Origin: Mastigias papua
Taxonomy: Eukaryota > Cnidaria > Scyphozoa > Rhizostomeae > Mastigiidae
Direction: 5' to 3'
DNA length: 64,000 nucleotides
Assembly (NCBI GenBank): GCA_964019165.1
Contig: OZ025273.1
Location: 14,614,714 to 14,678,713 of the forward strand
The position numbers were made by a program, and so were the translations under genes. Positions 38,734 through 52,054 of the stretch are shown one piece after another. The notes below the pieces were generated by a model. The model was not told where the DNA came from. It made no database searches and saw only the letters and a list, made by a program, of their open reading frames with translations. Every line of letters starts with the position of its first letter. Positions within the stretch are counted from its first letter, which is position 1.

Positions 38734-41440
38734 ATGTTTTGGAGCTATGACACACGTACTTATAGTGATTGTAGGCCTTGCATAGTATTGTCAGTTATGC
38801 CACATCTAAAGCACTCTAAAGCTGTATGTAGTGTAAAAACAGAGACTAAGGTTAATTTGAGTAGGAAACATTGGCTAAACTACTGGCATCGGTGCAAGCA
38901 TAGATGTAAAAGACGTTTACTGCATGACATTGACGCACTTCCACTCAAATTCAATCATACAACAGCATATGAACACATTGTGATTGCTTGTTGTAGGCCT
39001 AAATACGTATGTGTGCAAAGTCTGACAATACAGCAATGACCACTGATCTGATGGTCATATGATATTATAAATTCTAGATTCACTGTAGAAATATGCTTAG
39101 ATTATGTTTTGGAGCTATAATACACGTACTTATAGTGATTGTAGGCCTTGCATAGTATTGTCAGTTTTGCCACATGTAAAGCACTTGACAGCTGTATATT
39201 GTGTAAAAACACGGACTAAGGCTAATATGAGTAGGAAACATTGGCTAAACTACTGGCATCGGTGCAAGCATAGATGTAAAAGACGTTTAATGCATGACAT
39301 TGACGAACTTGCACTCAAAGTCAATCATACAACAGTATATGCACATATTGTGATTGCTTGTTGTAGGCCTAAATACGTATGTGTGCAAAGTCTGACAATA
39401 CAGCAATGACCACTGATCTGATGGTCATATCATATTATAAATGCTAGATTCACTGTAGAAATATGCTTAGATTATGTTTTGGAGCTATGACACACGTACT
39501 TATAGTGATTGTAGGCCTTGCATAGTATTGTCAGTTATGCCACATCTAAAGCACTCTAAAGCTGTATATAGTGTAAAAACACAGACTAAGGTTAATTTGA
39601 GTAGGAAACATTGGCTAAACTACTGGCATCGGTGCAAGCATAGATGTAAAAGACGTTTACTGCATGACATTGACGCACTTGCACTCAAATTCAATCATAC
39701 AACAGTATATGCACACATTGTGATTGCTTGTTATGGGCCTAAATACGTATGTGTGCAAAGTCTGACAATACAGCAATGACCACTGATCTGATGGTCATAT
39801 GATATTATAAATGCTAGATTCACTGTAGAAATATGCTTAGATTATGTTTTGGAGCTATGATACACGTACTTAAAGTGATTGTAGGCCTTGCATAGTATTG
39901 TCAGTTTTGCCACATCTAAAGCACTTGACAGCTGTATATAGTGTAAAAACACAGACTAAGGCTAATTTGAGTAGGAAAGATTGACTAAACTACTGGCATC
40001 GGTGCAAGCATAGATGTAAAAGACGTTTAATGCATGACATTGACGTACTTCCACTCAAATTCAATCATACAACAGTACATGCACACATTGTGATTGCTTT
40101 TGACTGGCCTAAATACGTATGTGTGCAAAGTCTGACAATACAGCAATGACCACTGATCTGATGGTCATATGATATTATAAATGCTAGATTCACTGTAGAA
40201 ATATGCTTAGATTATGTTTTGGAGCTATGACACACGTACCTATAGTGATTGTAGGCATTGCATAGTATTGTCAGTTTTGCCACATGTAAAGCACTTGACA
40301 GTTGTATATTGTGTAAAAACACAGACTTAGGCTAATATGAGTAGGAAACATTGGCTAAACTACTGGCATCGGTGCAAGCATAGATGTAAAAGACGTTTCA
40401 TGCATGACATTGACGCACTTGCACTCAAATTCAATCATACAACAGTATATGCACACATTGTGATTGCTTTTGACTGGCCTAAATACGTATGTGTGCAAAG
40501 TCTGACAATACAGCAATGACCACTGATCTGATGGTCATATCATATTATAAATGCTAGATTCACTGTAGAAATATGCTTAGATTATGTTTTGGAGCTATGA
40601 CACACGTGCTTATAGTGCTTGTAGGCCTTGCATAGTATTGTCAGTTTTGCTACATGTAAAGCACTTTAAAGCTGTATATAGTGTAAACACACAGACTAAG
40701 GCTAATTTGAGTAAGTAACATTGGCTAAACTACTGGCATCGGTGCAACCATAGATGTAAAAGTCATTTACTGCATGACATTGACGTACTTCCACTCAAAT
40801 TCAATCATACAACAGTATATGCACACATTGTGATTGCTTGTTATGGGCCTAAATACTTATGTGTCCAAAGTCTGACAATACAGCAATGACCACTGATCTG
40901 ATGGTCATATGATATTATAAATGCTAGATTCACTGTAGAAATATGCTTAGATTATGTTTTGGAGCTATGATACACGTACTTAAAGTGATTGTAGGCCTTG
41001 CATAGTATTGTCAGTTTTGCCACATCTAAAGCACTTTAAAGATTTATATAGTGTAAAAACACAGACTAAGGCTAATTTGAGTAGGAAACATTGGCTAAAC
41101 TACTGGCATCGGTGTAAGCATAGATGTAAAAGACGTTTCATGCATGACATTGACGCACTTGCACTCAAATTGAATCATACAACAGTATATGCACACATTG
41201 TGATTGCTTGTTATGGGCCTAAATACGTATGAATGCAAAGTCTCACATTACAGCAATGACCACTGATCTGATGGTCATATCATATTATAAATGCTAGATT
41301 CACTGTAGAAATATGCTTAGATTATGTTTTGGAGCTATGACACACGTACTTATAGTGATTGTAGGCCTTGCATAGTATTGTCAGTTATGCCACATCTAAA
41401 GCACTCTAAAGCTGTATATAGTGTAAAAACACAGACTAAG
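38734..41440 (+). repeat. Block repeated at 49.8-52.8 kb
   Basis: Monomers 38734, 39104, 39474, 39844 and 40214 match 49835, 50205, 50575, 50945 and 51315 at 11101 bp. Markers are tgtatgtagtg with acagagac and the following aaattctag (38734, 49835), and gtacatgcacac (39844, 50945). Monomer 40954 matches 52425 at 11471 bp, so the later copy gained one monomer. Confidence 0.86.
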
Positions 41441-41693
41441 GTTAATTTGAGTAGGAAACAGTAGCTAAACTACTGGCATCGGTGCAAGCATAGATGTAAA
41501 AGACGTTTATTGCATGACATTGACGCACTTCCACTCAAATTCAATCATACAACAGTATATGCACACATTGTGATTGCTAGTTATGGGCCTAAATACGTAT
41601 GTGTGCAAAGTCTGACAATACAGCAATGACCACTGATATGATGGTCATATCATATTATAAATGCTAGAATCACTGTAGAAATATGCTTAGATT
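41324..41693 (+). repeat. Chimeric monomer at junction of the 16.65-kb duplication
   Basis: The 5' part is the 33184/39474 type (cagttatgcc, actctaaagc, aaggttaat). From about 41455 it continues as type 5 of the cascade (aacagtagctaaac, gtttattgc, gctagttatggg). The crossover lies within the shared gagtaggaaaca. The end cactgatatg matches 17276, 20235 and 22824 and not 24674, so the donor was not exactly the present 24674 monomer. Confidence 0.82.
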
Positions 41694-44400
41694 ATGTTTT
41701 GGAGCTATGACACACGTACTTATAGTGATTGTAGGCATTGCATAGTATTGTCAGTTTTGCCACATCTAAAGCACTTGACAGCTGTATATAGTATAAAAAC
41801 ACAGACTAAGGCTAATTTGAGTAGGAAAGATTGACTAAACTACTGGCATCGATGCAAGCATAGATGTAAAAGACGTTTAATGCATGACATTGACGTACTT
41901 CCACTCAAATTCAATCATACAACAGTATATGCACACATTGTGATTGCTTTTGACTGGCCTAAATACGTATGTGTGCAAAGTCTGACAATACAGCAATGAC
42001 CACTGATCTGATGGTCATATGATATTATAAATGCTAGATTCACTGTAGAAATATGCTTAGATTATGTTTTGGAGCTATGACACACGTACTTATAGTGATT
42101 GTAGGTCTTGCATAGTATTGTCAGTTTTGCCACATGTAAAGCACTTTAATGCTGCATATTGTGTGAAAACACAGACTAAGACTAATTTGAGTAGGAAAGA
42201 TTGGCTAAACTACTGGCATCGGTGCAAGCATAGATGTAAAGGTCGTTTACTGCATGACATTGACGCACTCCAACTCAAATTCATTCATACAACAGTATAT
42301 GCACACATTGTGATTGCTTGTTATGGGCCTAAATACGTATGTGTGCAAAGTCTGACAATACAGCAATGACCACTGATCTGATGGTCATATGATATTATAA
42401 ATGCTAGATTCACTGTAGAAATATGCTTAGATTATGTTTTGGAGCTATGACACACGTACTTATAGTGATTGTAGGCATTGCATAGTATTGTCAGTTTTGC
42501 CACATCTAAAGCACTTGACCACTGTATATAGTGTAAAAACACAGACTAAGGCTAATTTGAGTAGGAAACATTGGCTAAACTACTGGCATCGGTACAAGCA
42601 TAGATGTAAAAGACGTTTCATGCATGACATTGACGTACTTCAACTCAAATTCAATCATACAACAGCATATAAACACATTGTGATTGCTTTTGTCTGGCCT
42701 AAATACGTATGTGTGCAAAGTCTGACAATACAGCAATGACCACTGATCTGATGGTCATATGATATTATAAATGCTAGATTCACTGTAGAAATATGCTTAG
42801 ATTATGTTTTGGAGCTATGACACACGTACTTATAGTGAATGTAGGCCTTGCATAGTATTGTCAGTTTTGCAACATCTAAAGCACTTTAAAGCTACATATA
42901 GTGTAAAAACACAGACTTAGGCTAATTTGAGTAGGAAAGATTGGCTAAACTACTGGCATCGGTGCAAGCATAGATGTAAAAGTCGTGTACTGCATGACAT
43001 TGACGCACTTCCACTCAAATTCAATCATACAACAGTATATGCACACATTGTGATTGCTTGTTGTAGGCCTAAATACGTATGTGTGCAAAGTCTGACAATA
43101 CAGCAATGACCACTGATCTGATGGTCATATGATATTATAAATGCTAGATTCACTGTAGAAATATGCTTAGATTATGTTTTGGAGCTATGACACACGTACT
43201 TATAGTGATTGTAGGCATTGCATAGTATTGTCAGTTTTGCCACATCTAAAGCACTTGACAGCTGTATATAGTGTAAAAACACAGACTAAGGCTAATTTGA
43301 GTAGGAAACATTGGCTAAACTACTGGCATCGGTGCAAGCATAGATGTAAAAGTCGTTTACTGCATGACATTGACGCACTTCCACTCAACTTCAATCATAC
43401 AACAGTATATGCACACATTGTGATTGCTTGTTATGGGCCTAAATACGTATGTGTGCAAAGTCTGACAATACAGCAATGACCACTGATCTGATAGTCATAT
43501 GATATTATAAATGCTAGATTCACTGTAGAAATATGCTTAGATTATGTTTTGGAGCTATGACACACGTACTTATAGTGAATGTAGGCCTTGCATAGTATTG
43601 TCAGTTTTGCAACATCTAAGGCACTTTAAAGCTACATATAGTGCAAAAACACAGACTAAGACTAATTTGAGTAGGAAAGATTGGCTAAACTACTGGCATC
43701 GGTGCAAGCATAGATGTAAAAGTCGTTTACTGCATGACATTGACGCACTTCCACTCAAATTCAATCATACAACAGTATATGCACACATTGTGATTGCTTG
43801 TTATGGGCCTAAATACGTATGTGTGCAAAGTCTGACAATACAGCAATGACCACTGATCTGATGGTCATATGATATTATAAATGCTAGATTCACTGTAGAA
43901 ATATGCTTAGATTATGTTTTGGAGCTATGACACACGTACTTATAGTGATTGTAGGCCTTGCATAGTATTGTCAGTTTTGCAACATCTAAAGCACTTTAAA
44001 GCTACATATAGTGTAAAAACACAGACTAAGGCTAATTTGAGTAGGAAACATTGGCTAAACTACTGGCATCGGTGCAAGCATAGATGTAAAAGTCGTTTAC
44101 TGCATGACATTGACGCACTTCCACTCAAATTCAATCATACAACAGTATATGCACACATTGTGATTGCTTGTTATGGGCCTAAATACGTATGTGTGCTAAG
44201 TCTGACAATACAGCAATGACCACTGATCTGATAGTCATATGATATTATAAATGCTAGATTCACTGTAGAAATATGCTTAGATTATGTTTTGGAGCTATGA
44301 CACACATACTTATAGTGATTGTAGGCATTGCATAGTATTGTCAGTTTTGCCACATCTAAAGCACTTGACAGCTGTATATAGTGTAAAAACACAGACTAAG
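41455..44400 (+). repeat. Segmental copy of 24.8-27.4 kb with one extra monomer
   Basis: Monomers 41694 to 43174 match 25044 to 26524 at 16650 bp. Monomer 43544 (ctaaggcac, gtgcaaaaac, gactaagac) has no counterpart at 26894. Monomers 43914 and the 5' part of 44284 then match 26894 and 27264 at 17020 bp. The copy differs by a few private changes (aaaggtcg at 42241, ctccaactc at about 42269, gtataaaaac at 41791). Confidence 0.87.
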
Positions 44401-44653
44401 GTTAATTTGAGTAGGAAACATTGGCTAAACTACTGGCATCGGTGCAAGCATAGATGTAAAAGACGTTTCATGCATGACATTGACGTACTTCCACTCAAAT
44501 TCAATCATACAACAGTATATGCACATATTGTGATTGCTTGTTGTAGGCCTAAATACGTATGTGTGCAAAGTCTGACAATACAGCAATGACCACTGATCTG
44601 ATGGTCATATCATATTATAAATGCTAGATTCACTGTAGAAATATTCTTCGATT

Positions 44654-45024
44654 ATGTTTTGGAGCTATGACACAAGTACGTATAGTGGTTGTAGGCCTTG
44701 CATAGTATTGTCAGTTTTGCCACATGTAAAGCACTTTAAAGCTGTATATAGTATAAAAACACAGACTAAGATTAATTTGAGTAGGAAACATTGGCTAAAC
44801 TACTGGCATTGGTGCAAGCATAGATGTGAAAGACGTTTAATGCATGACATTGACGCACTTCCACCCAAATTCAATCATACAACAGTATATGCACAGATTG
44901 TGATTGCTTGTGACTGGCCTCTAATACGTATGTGTGCAAAGTCTGACAATACAGCAATGACCACTGATCTGATGGTCATATGATAATATGACTGCTAGAT
45001 TCACTGTAGAAATATGCTTAGATT
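44654..45024 (+). repeat. Most diverged monomer in the window (371 bp)
   Basis: This monomer and its edges carry many changes not seen elsewhere: attcttcgatt, acaagtacg, gtggttgtag, gcattggtgc, gatgtgaaag, ccacccaaa, gcacagattg, a one-base gain in gcctctaatac (near 44921), and tgataatatgactgc at its end. The gain extends the ORF frame to 109 codons. It has not been copied elsewhere in the window and sits exactly where the block pattern changes. Confidence 0.85.
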
Positions 45025-45394
45025 ATGTTTTGGAGCTATGACACACGTACTTATAGTGATTGTAGGCATTGCATAGTATTGTCAGTTTTGCCACATCTAA
45101 AGCACTCTAAAGCTGTATATTGTGTAAAAACACAGACTAAGGCTAATTTGAGTAGGAAAGATTGACTAAACTACTGGCATCGGTGCAAGCATAGATGTAA
45201 AAGACGTTTAATGCATGACATTGACGCACTTCCACTCAAATTCAATCATACAACAGTATATGCACACATTGTGATTGCTTGTTATGGGCCTAAATACGTA
45301 TGTGTGCAAAGTCTGACAATACAGCAATGACCACTGATCTGATGGTCATATGATATTATAAATGCTAGATTCACTGTAGAAATATGCTTAGATT

Positions 45395-46060
45395 ATGTTT
45401 TGGAGCTATGACACACGTACTTATAGTGATTGTAGGCCTTGCATAGTATTGTCAGTTTTGCAACATCTAAAGCACTTTAAAGCTACATATAGTGTAAAAC
45501 AACAGACTAAGGCTAATTTGAGTAGGAAACATTGGCTTAACTACTGGCATCGGTACAAGCATAGATGTAAAAGACGTTTCATGCATAACATTGACGTACT
45601 TCAACTCAAATTCAATCATACAACAGCATATGAACACATTGTGATTGCTTGTTGTAGGCCTTAATACGTATGTGTGCAAAGTCTGACAATACAGCAATGA
45701 CCACTGATCTGATGGTCATATGATATTATAAATGCTAGATTCACTGTAGAAATATGCTTAGATTATGTTTTGGAGCAATGATACACGTACTTAAAGTGAT
45801 TGTAGGCCTTACATAGTATTGTCAGTTTTGCCACATGTAAAGCACTATCAAGCTGTATATAGTGTAAAAACACAGACTAAGGCTAATTTGAGTAGGAAAG
45901 ATAGGCTAAACTACTGGCATCGGTGCAAGCATAGATGTAAAAGGCGTTTAATGCATGACATTGACGCACGTCCACTCAAATTCAATCATACAACAGTATA
46001 TGCACACATTGTGATTGCTTTTGACTTGCCTAAATACGTATGTGTGCAAAGTCTGACAAT
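45395..46060 (+). repeat. Copy of 35774-36440 at 9621-bp offset
   Basis: Monomer 45395 (gtgtaaaacaac, ggcttaac, gcataacattg) matches 35774. Monomer 45765 matches 36144 (gagcaatgatac, gataggc, aaggcg) up to its 3' cassette, which is tttgacttgcc instead of tgttatgggcc. The cassette switch ends the match. Confidence 0.83.
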
Positions 46061-46874
46061 ACAGCAATGACCACTGATCTGATGGTCATATGATATTATA
46101 AATGCTAGATTCACTGTAGAAATATGCTTAGATTATGTTTTGGAGCTATAATACACGTACTTATAGTGATTGTAGGCCTTGCATAGTATTGTCAGTTTTG
46201 CCACATGTAAAGCACTTGACAGCTGTATATTGTGTAAAAACACGGACTAAGGCTAATATGAGTAGGAAACATTGGCTAAACTACTGGCATCGGTGCAAGC
46301 ATAGATGTAAAAGACGTTTAATGCATGACATTGACGAACTTGCACTCAAAGTCAATCATACAACAGTATATGCACATATTGTGATTGCTTGTTGTAGGCC
46401 TAAATACGTATGTGTGCAAAGTCTGACAATACAGCAATGACCACTGATCTGATGGTCATATGATATTATAAATGCTAGATTCACTGTAGAAATATGCTTA
46501 GATTATGTTTTGGAGCTATGACACACGTACTTATAGTGATTGTAGGACTTGCATAGTATTGTCAGTTATGCCACATCTAAAGCACTCTAAAGCTGTATAT
46601 AGTGTAAAAACACAGACTAAGGTTAATTTGAGTAGCAAACTTTGGCTAAACTACTGGCATCGGTGCAAGCATAGATGTAAAAGACGTTTACTGCATGACA
46701 TTGACGAACTTGCACTCAAATTCAATCATACAACAGTATATGCACACATTGTGATTGCTTGTTATGGGCCTAAATACGTATGTGTGCAAAGTCTGACAAT
46801 ACAGCAATGACCACTGATCTGATGGTCATATGATATTATAAATGCTAGATTCACTGTAGAAATATTCTTAGATT

Positions 46875-49094
46875 ATGTTTTGGAGCTATGATACACGTAC
46901 TTAAAGTGATTGTAGGCCTTGCATAGTATTGTCAGTTTTGCCACATCTAAAGCACTTGACAGCTGTATATAGTGTAAAAACACAGACTAAGGCTAATTTG
47001 AGTAGGAAAGATTGACTAAACTACTGGCATCGGTGCAAGCATAGATGTAAAAGACGTTTAATGCATGACATTGACGTACTTCAACTCAAATTCAATCATA
47101 CAACAGTATATGCACACATTGTGATTGCTTTTGACTGGCCTAAATACGTATGTGTGCAAAGTCTGACAATAGAGCAATGACCACTGATCTGATGGTCATA
47201 TGATATTATAAATGCTAGATTCACTGTAGAAATATGCTTAGATTATGTTTTGGAGCTATGACACACGTACCTATAGTGATTGTAGGCATTGCATAGTATT
47301 GTCAGTTTTGCCACATGTAAAGCACTTGACAGTTGTATATTGTGTAAAAACACAGACTAAGGCTAATATGAGTAGGAAACATTGGCTAAACTACTGGCAT
47401 CGGTGCAAGCATAGATGTAAAAGACGTTTCATGCATGACATTGACGCACTTGCACTCAAATTCAATCATACAACAGTATATGCACACATTGTGATTGCTT
47501 ATTGTAGGCCTAAATACGTATGTGTGTAAAGTCTGACAATACAGCAATGACCACTGATCTGATGGTCATATCATATTATAAATGCTAGATTCACTGTAGA
47601 AATATGCTTAGATTATGTTTTGGAGCTATGACACACGTGCTTATAGTGCTTGTAGGCCTTGCATAGTATTGTCAGTTTTGCTACATGTAAAGCACTTTAA
47701 AGCTGTATATAGTGTAAACACACAGACTAAGGCTAATTTGAGTAAGTAACATTGGCTAAACTACTGGCATCGGTGCAAGCATAGATGTAAAAGTCATTTA
47801 CTGCATGACATTGACGTACTTCCACTCAAATTCAATCATACAACAGTATATGCACACATTGTGATTGCTTGTTATGGGCCTAAATACTTATGTGTCCAAA
47901 GTCTGACAATACAGCAATGACCACTGATCTGATGGTCATATGATATTATAAATGCTAGATTCACTGTAGAAATATGCTTAGATTATGTTTTGGAGCTATG
48001 ATACACGTACTTAAAGTGATTGTAGGCCTTGCATAGTATTGTCAGTTTTGCCACATCTAAAGCACTTTAAAGATTTATATAGTGTAAAAACACAGACTAA
48101 GGCTAATTTGAGTAGGAAACATTGGCTAAACTACTGGCATCGGTGTAAGCATAGATGTAAAAGACGTTTCATGCATGACATTGACGCACTTGCACTCAAA
48201 TTGAATCATACAACAGTATATGCACACATTGTGATTGCTTGTTATGGGCCTAAATACGTATGAATGCAAAGTCTCACATTACAGCAATGACCACTGATCT
48301 GATGGTCATATCATATTATAAATGCTAGATTCACTGTAGAAATATGCTTAGATTATGTTTTGGAGCTATGACACACGTACTTATAGTGATTGTAGGCCTT
48401 GCATAGTATTGTCAGTTATGCCACATCTAAAGCACTCTAAAGCTGTATATAGTGTAAAAACACAGACTAAGGTTAATTTGAGTAGGAAACATTGGCTAAA
48501 CTACTGGCATCGGTGCAAGCATAGATGTAAAAGATGTTTACTGCATGACATTGACGCACTTGCACTCAAATTCAATCATACAACAGTATATGCACACATT
48601 GTGATTGCTTGTTATGGGCCTAAATACGTATGTGTGCAAAGTCTGACAATACAGCAATGACCACTGATCTGATGGTCATATGATATTATAAATGCTAGAT
48701 TCACTGTAGAAATATGCTTAGATTATGTTTTGGAGCTATAATACACGTACTTATAGTGATTGTAGGCCTTGCATAGTATTGTCAGTTTTGCCACATGTAA
48801 AGCACTTGACAGCTGTATATTGTGTAAAAACACGGACTAAGGCTAATATGAGTAGGAAACATTGGCTAAACTACTGGCATCGGTGCAAGCATAGATGTAA
48901 AAGACGTTTAATGCATGATATTGACGAACTTGCACTCAAATTCAATCATACAACAGTATATGCACACATTGTGATTGCTTGTTATGGGCCTAAATACGTA
49001 TGTGTGCAAAGTCTGACAATACAGCAATGACCACTGATCTGATGGTCATATGATATTATAAATGCTAGATTCACTGTAGAAATATGCTTAGATT
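46875..49094 (+). repeat. Copy of 36514-38733 at 10361-bp offset
   Basis: Monomers 46875, 47245, 47615, 47985, 48355 and 48725 match 36514, 36884, 37254, 37624, 37994 and 38364. Differences noted include gcaagc at 47778 where 37254 has gcaacc, acatgtaaag at about 47313 for acatctaaag, and aaagatgttt at 48531 for aaagacgttt. Confidence 0.85.
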
Positions 49095-50204
49095 ATGTTT
49101 TGGAGCTATGACACACGTACTTATAGTGATTGTAGGCCTTGCATAGTATTGTCAGTTATGCCACATCTAAAGCACTTGACAGCTGTATATAGTGTAAAAA
49201 CAGAGACTAAGGTTAATTTGAGTAGGAAACATTGGCTAAACTACTGGCATCGGTGCAAGCATAGATGTAAAAGACGTTTACTGCATGACATTGACGCACT
49301 TCCACTCAAATTCAATCATACAACAGCATATGAACACATTGTGATTGCTTGTTGTAGGCCTAAATACGTATGTGTGCAAAGTCTGACAATACAGCAATGA
49401 CCACTGATCTGATGGTCATATGATATTATAAATGCTAGATTCACTGTAGAAATATGCTTAGATTATGTTTTGGAGCTATAATACACGTACTTATAGTGAT
49501 TGTAGGCCTTGCATAGTATTGTCAGTTTTGCCACATGTAAAGCACTTGACAGCTGTATATTGTGTAAAAACACGGACTAAGGCTAATATGAGTAGGAAAC
49601 ATTGGCTAAACTACTGGCATCGGTGCAAGCATAGATGTAAAAGACGTTTAATGCATGACATTGACGAACTTGCACTCAAATTCAATCATACAACAGTATA
49701 TGCACACATTGTGATTGCTTGTTATGGGCCTAAATACGTATGTGTGCAAAGTCTGACAATACAGCAATGACCACTGATCTGATGGTCATATGATATTATA
49801 AATGCTAGATTCACTGTAGAAATATGCTTAGATTATGTTTTGGAGCTATGACACACGTACTTATAGTGATTGTAGGCCTTGCATAGTATTGTCAGTTATG
49901 CCACATCTAAAGCACTCTAAAGCTGTATGTAGTGTAAAAACAGAGACTAAGGTTAATTTGAGTAGGAAACATTGGCTAAACTACTGGCATCGGTGCAAGC
50001 ATAGATGTAAAAGACGTTTACTGCATGACATTGACGCACTTCCACTCAAATTCAATCATACAACAGCATATGAACACATTGTGATTGCTTGTTGTAGGCC
50101 TAAATACGTATGTGTGCAAAGTCTGACAATACAGCAATGACCACTGATCTGATGGTCATATGATATTATAAATTCTAGATTCACTGTAGAAATATGCTTA
50201 GATT
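48725..50204 (+). repeat. Tandem two-monomer duplication (740 bp)
   Basis: The pair 48725 + 49095 is followed by the similar pair 49465 + 49835. It accounts for the change in offset to the 36-41 kb block from 10361 to 11101 bp. Monomer 49095 differs from 49835 by cttgacagctgtatat against ctctaaagctgtatgt, so the pairs were not identical or one was patched. Confidence 0.78.
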
Positions 50205-51684
50205 ATGTTTTGGAGCTATAATACACGTACTTATAGTGATTGTAGGCCTTGCATAGTATTGTCAGTTTTGCCACATGTAAAGCACTTGACAGCTGTATAT
50301 TGTGTAAAAACACGGACTAAGGCTAATATGAGTAGGAAACATTGGCTAAACTACTGGCATCGGTGCAAGCATAGATGTAAAAGACGTTTAATGCATGACA
50401 TTGACGAACTTGCACTCAAAGTCAATCATACAACAGTATATGCACATATTGTGATTGCTTGTTGTAGGCCTAAATACGTATGTGTGCAAAGTCTGACAAT
50501 ACAGCAATGACCACTGATCTGATGGTCATATGATATTATAAATGCTAGATTCACTGTAGAAATATGCTTAGATTATGTTTTGGAGCTATGACACACGTAC
50601 TTATAGTGATTGTAGGCCTTGCATAGTATTGTCAGTTATGCCACATCTAAAGCACTCTAAAGCTGTATATAGTGTAAAAACACAGACTAAGGTTAATTTG
50701 AGTAGGAAACATTGGCTAAACTACTGGCATCGGTGCAAGCATAGATGTAAAAGACGTTTACTGCATGACATTGACGCACTTGCACTCAAATTCAATCATA
50801 CAACAGTATATGCACACATTGTGATTGCTTGTTATGGGCCTAAATACGTATGTGTGCAAAGTCTGACAATACAGCAATGACCACTGATCTGATGGTCATA
50901 TGATATTATAAATGCTAGATTCACTGTAGAAATATGCTTAGATTATGTTTTGGAGCTATGATACACGTACTTAACGTGATTGTAGGCCTTGCATAGTATT
51001 GTCAGTTTTGCCACATCTAAAGCACTTGACAGCTGTATATAGTGTAAAAACACAGACTAAGGCTAATTTGAGTAGGAAAGATTGACTAAACTACTGGCAT
51101 CGGTGCAAGCATAGATGTAAAAGACGTTTAATGCATGACATTGACGTACTTCAACTCAAATTCAATCATACAACAGTACATGCACACATTGTGATTGCTT
51201 TTGACTGGCCTAAATACGTATGTGTGCAAAGTCTGACAATACAGCAATGACCACTGATCTGATGGTCATATGATATTATAAATGCTAGATTCACTGTAGA
51301 AATATGCTTAGATTATGTTTTGGAGCTATGACACACGTACCTATAGTGATTGTAGGCATTGCATAGTATTGTCAGTTTTGCCACATGTAAAGCACTTGAC
51401 AGTTGTATATTGTGTAAAAACACAGACTTAGGCTAATATGAGTAGGAAACATTGGCTAAACTACTGGCATCGGTGCAAGCATAGATGTAAAAGACGTTTC
51501 ATGCATGACATTGACGCACTTGCACTCAAATTCAATCATACAACAGTATATGCACACATTGTGATTGCTTTTGACTGGCCTAAATACGTATGTGTGCAAA
51601 GTCTGACAATACAGCAATGACCACTGATCTGATGGTCATATCATATTATAAATGCTAGATTCACTGTAGAAATATGCTTAGATT

Positions 51685-52054
51685 ATGTTTTGGAGCTATG
51701 ACACACGTGCTTATAGTGCTTGTAGGCCTTGCATAGTATTGTCAGTTTTGCTACATGTAAAGCACTTTAAAGCTGTATATAGTGTAAACACACAGACTAA
51801 GGCTAATATGAGTAGGAAACATTGGCTAAACTACTGGCATCGGTGCAACCATAGATGTAAAAGTCATTTACTGCATGACATTGACGCACTTGCACTCAAA
51901 TTCAATCATACAACAGTATATGCACACATTGTGATTGCTTATTGTAGGCCTAAATACGTATGTGTGTAAAGTCTGACAATACAGCAATGACCACTGATCT
52001 GATGGTCATATGATATTATAAATGCTAGATTCACTGTAGAAATATGCTTAGATT
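51685..52054 (+). repeat. Mosaic monomer with alternating patches
   Basis: The 5' end is the 32444 family (cacgtgcttatagtgcttg, gctacatg). A patch reads aatatgagtagg as in the 32074 family. Then gtgcaacc and gtcatttactgc return to the 32444 family, and finally gcacttgcactc, tattgtaggcc and gtgtgtaaag are again the 32074 family. Together with 52055 it accounts for the extra monomer relative to 40584. Confidence 0.8.
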
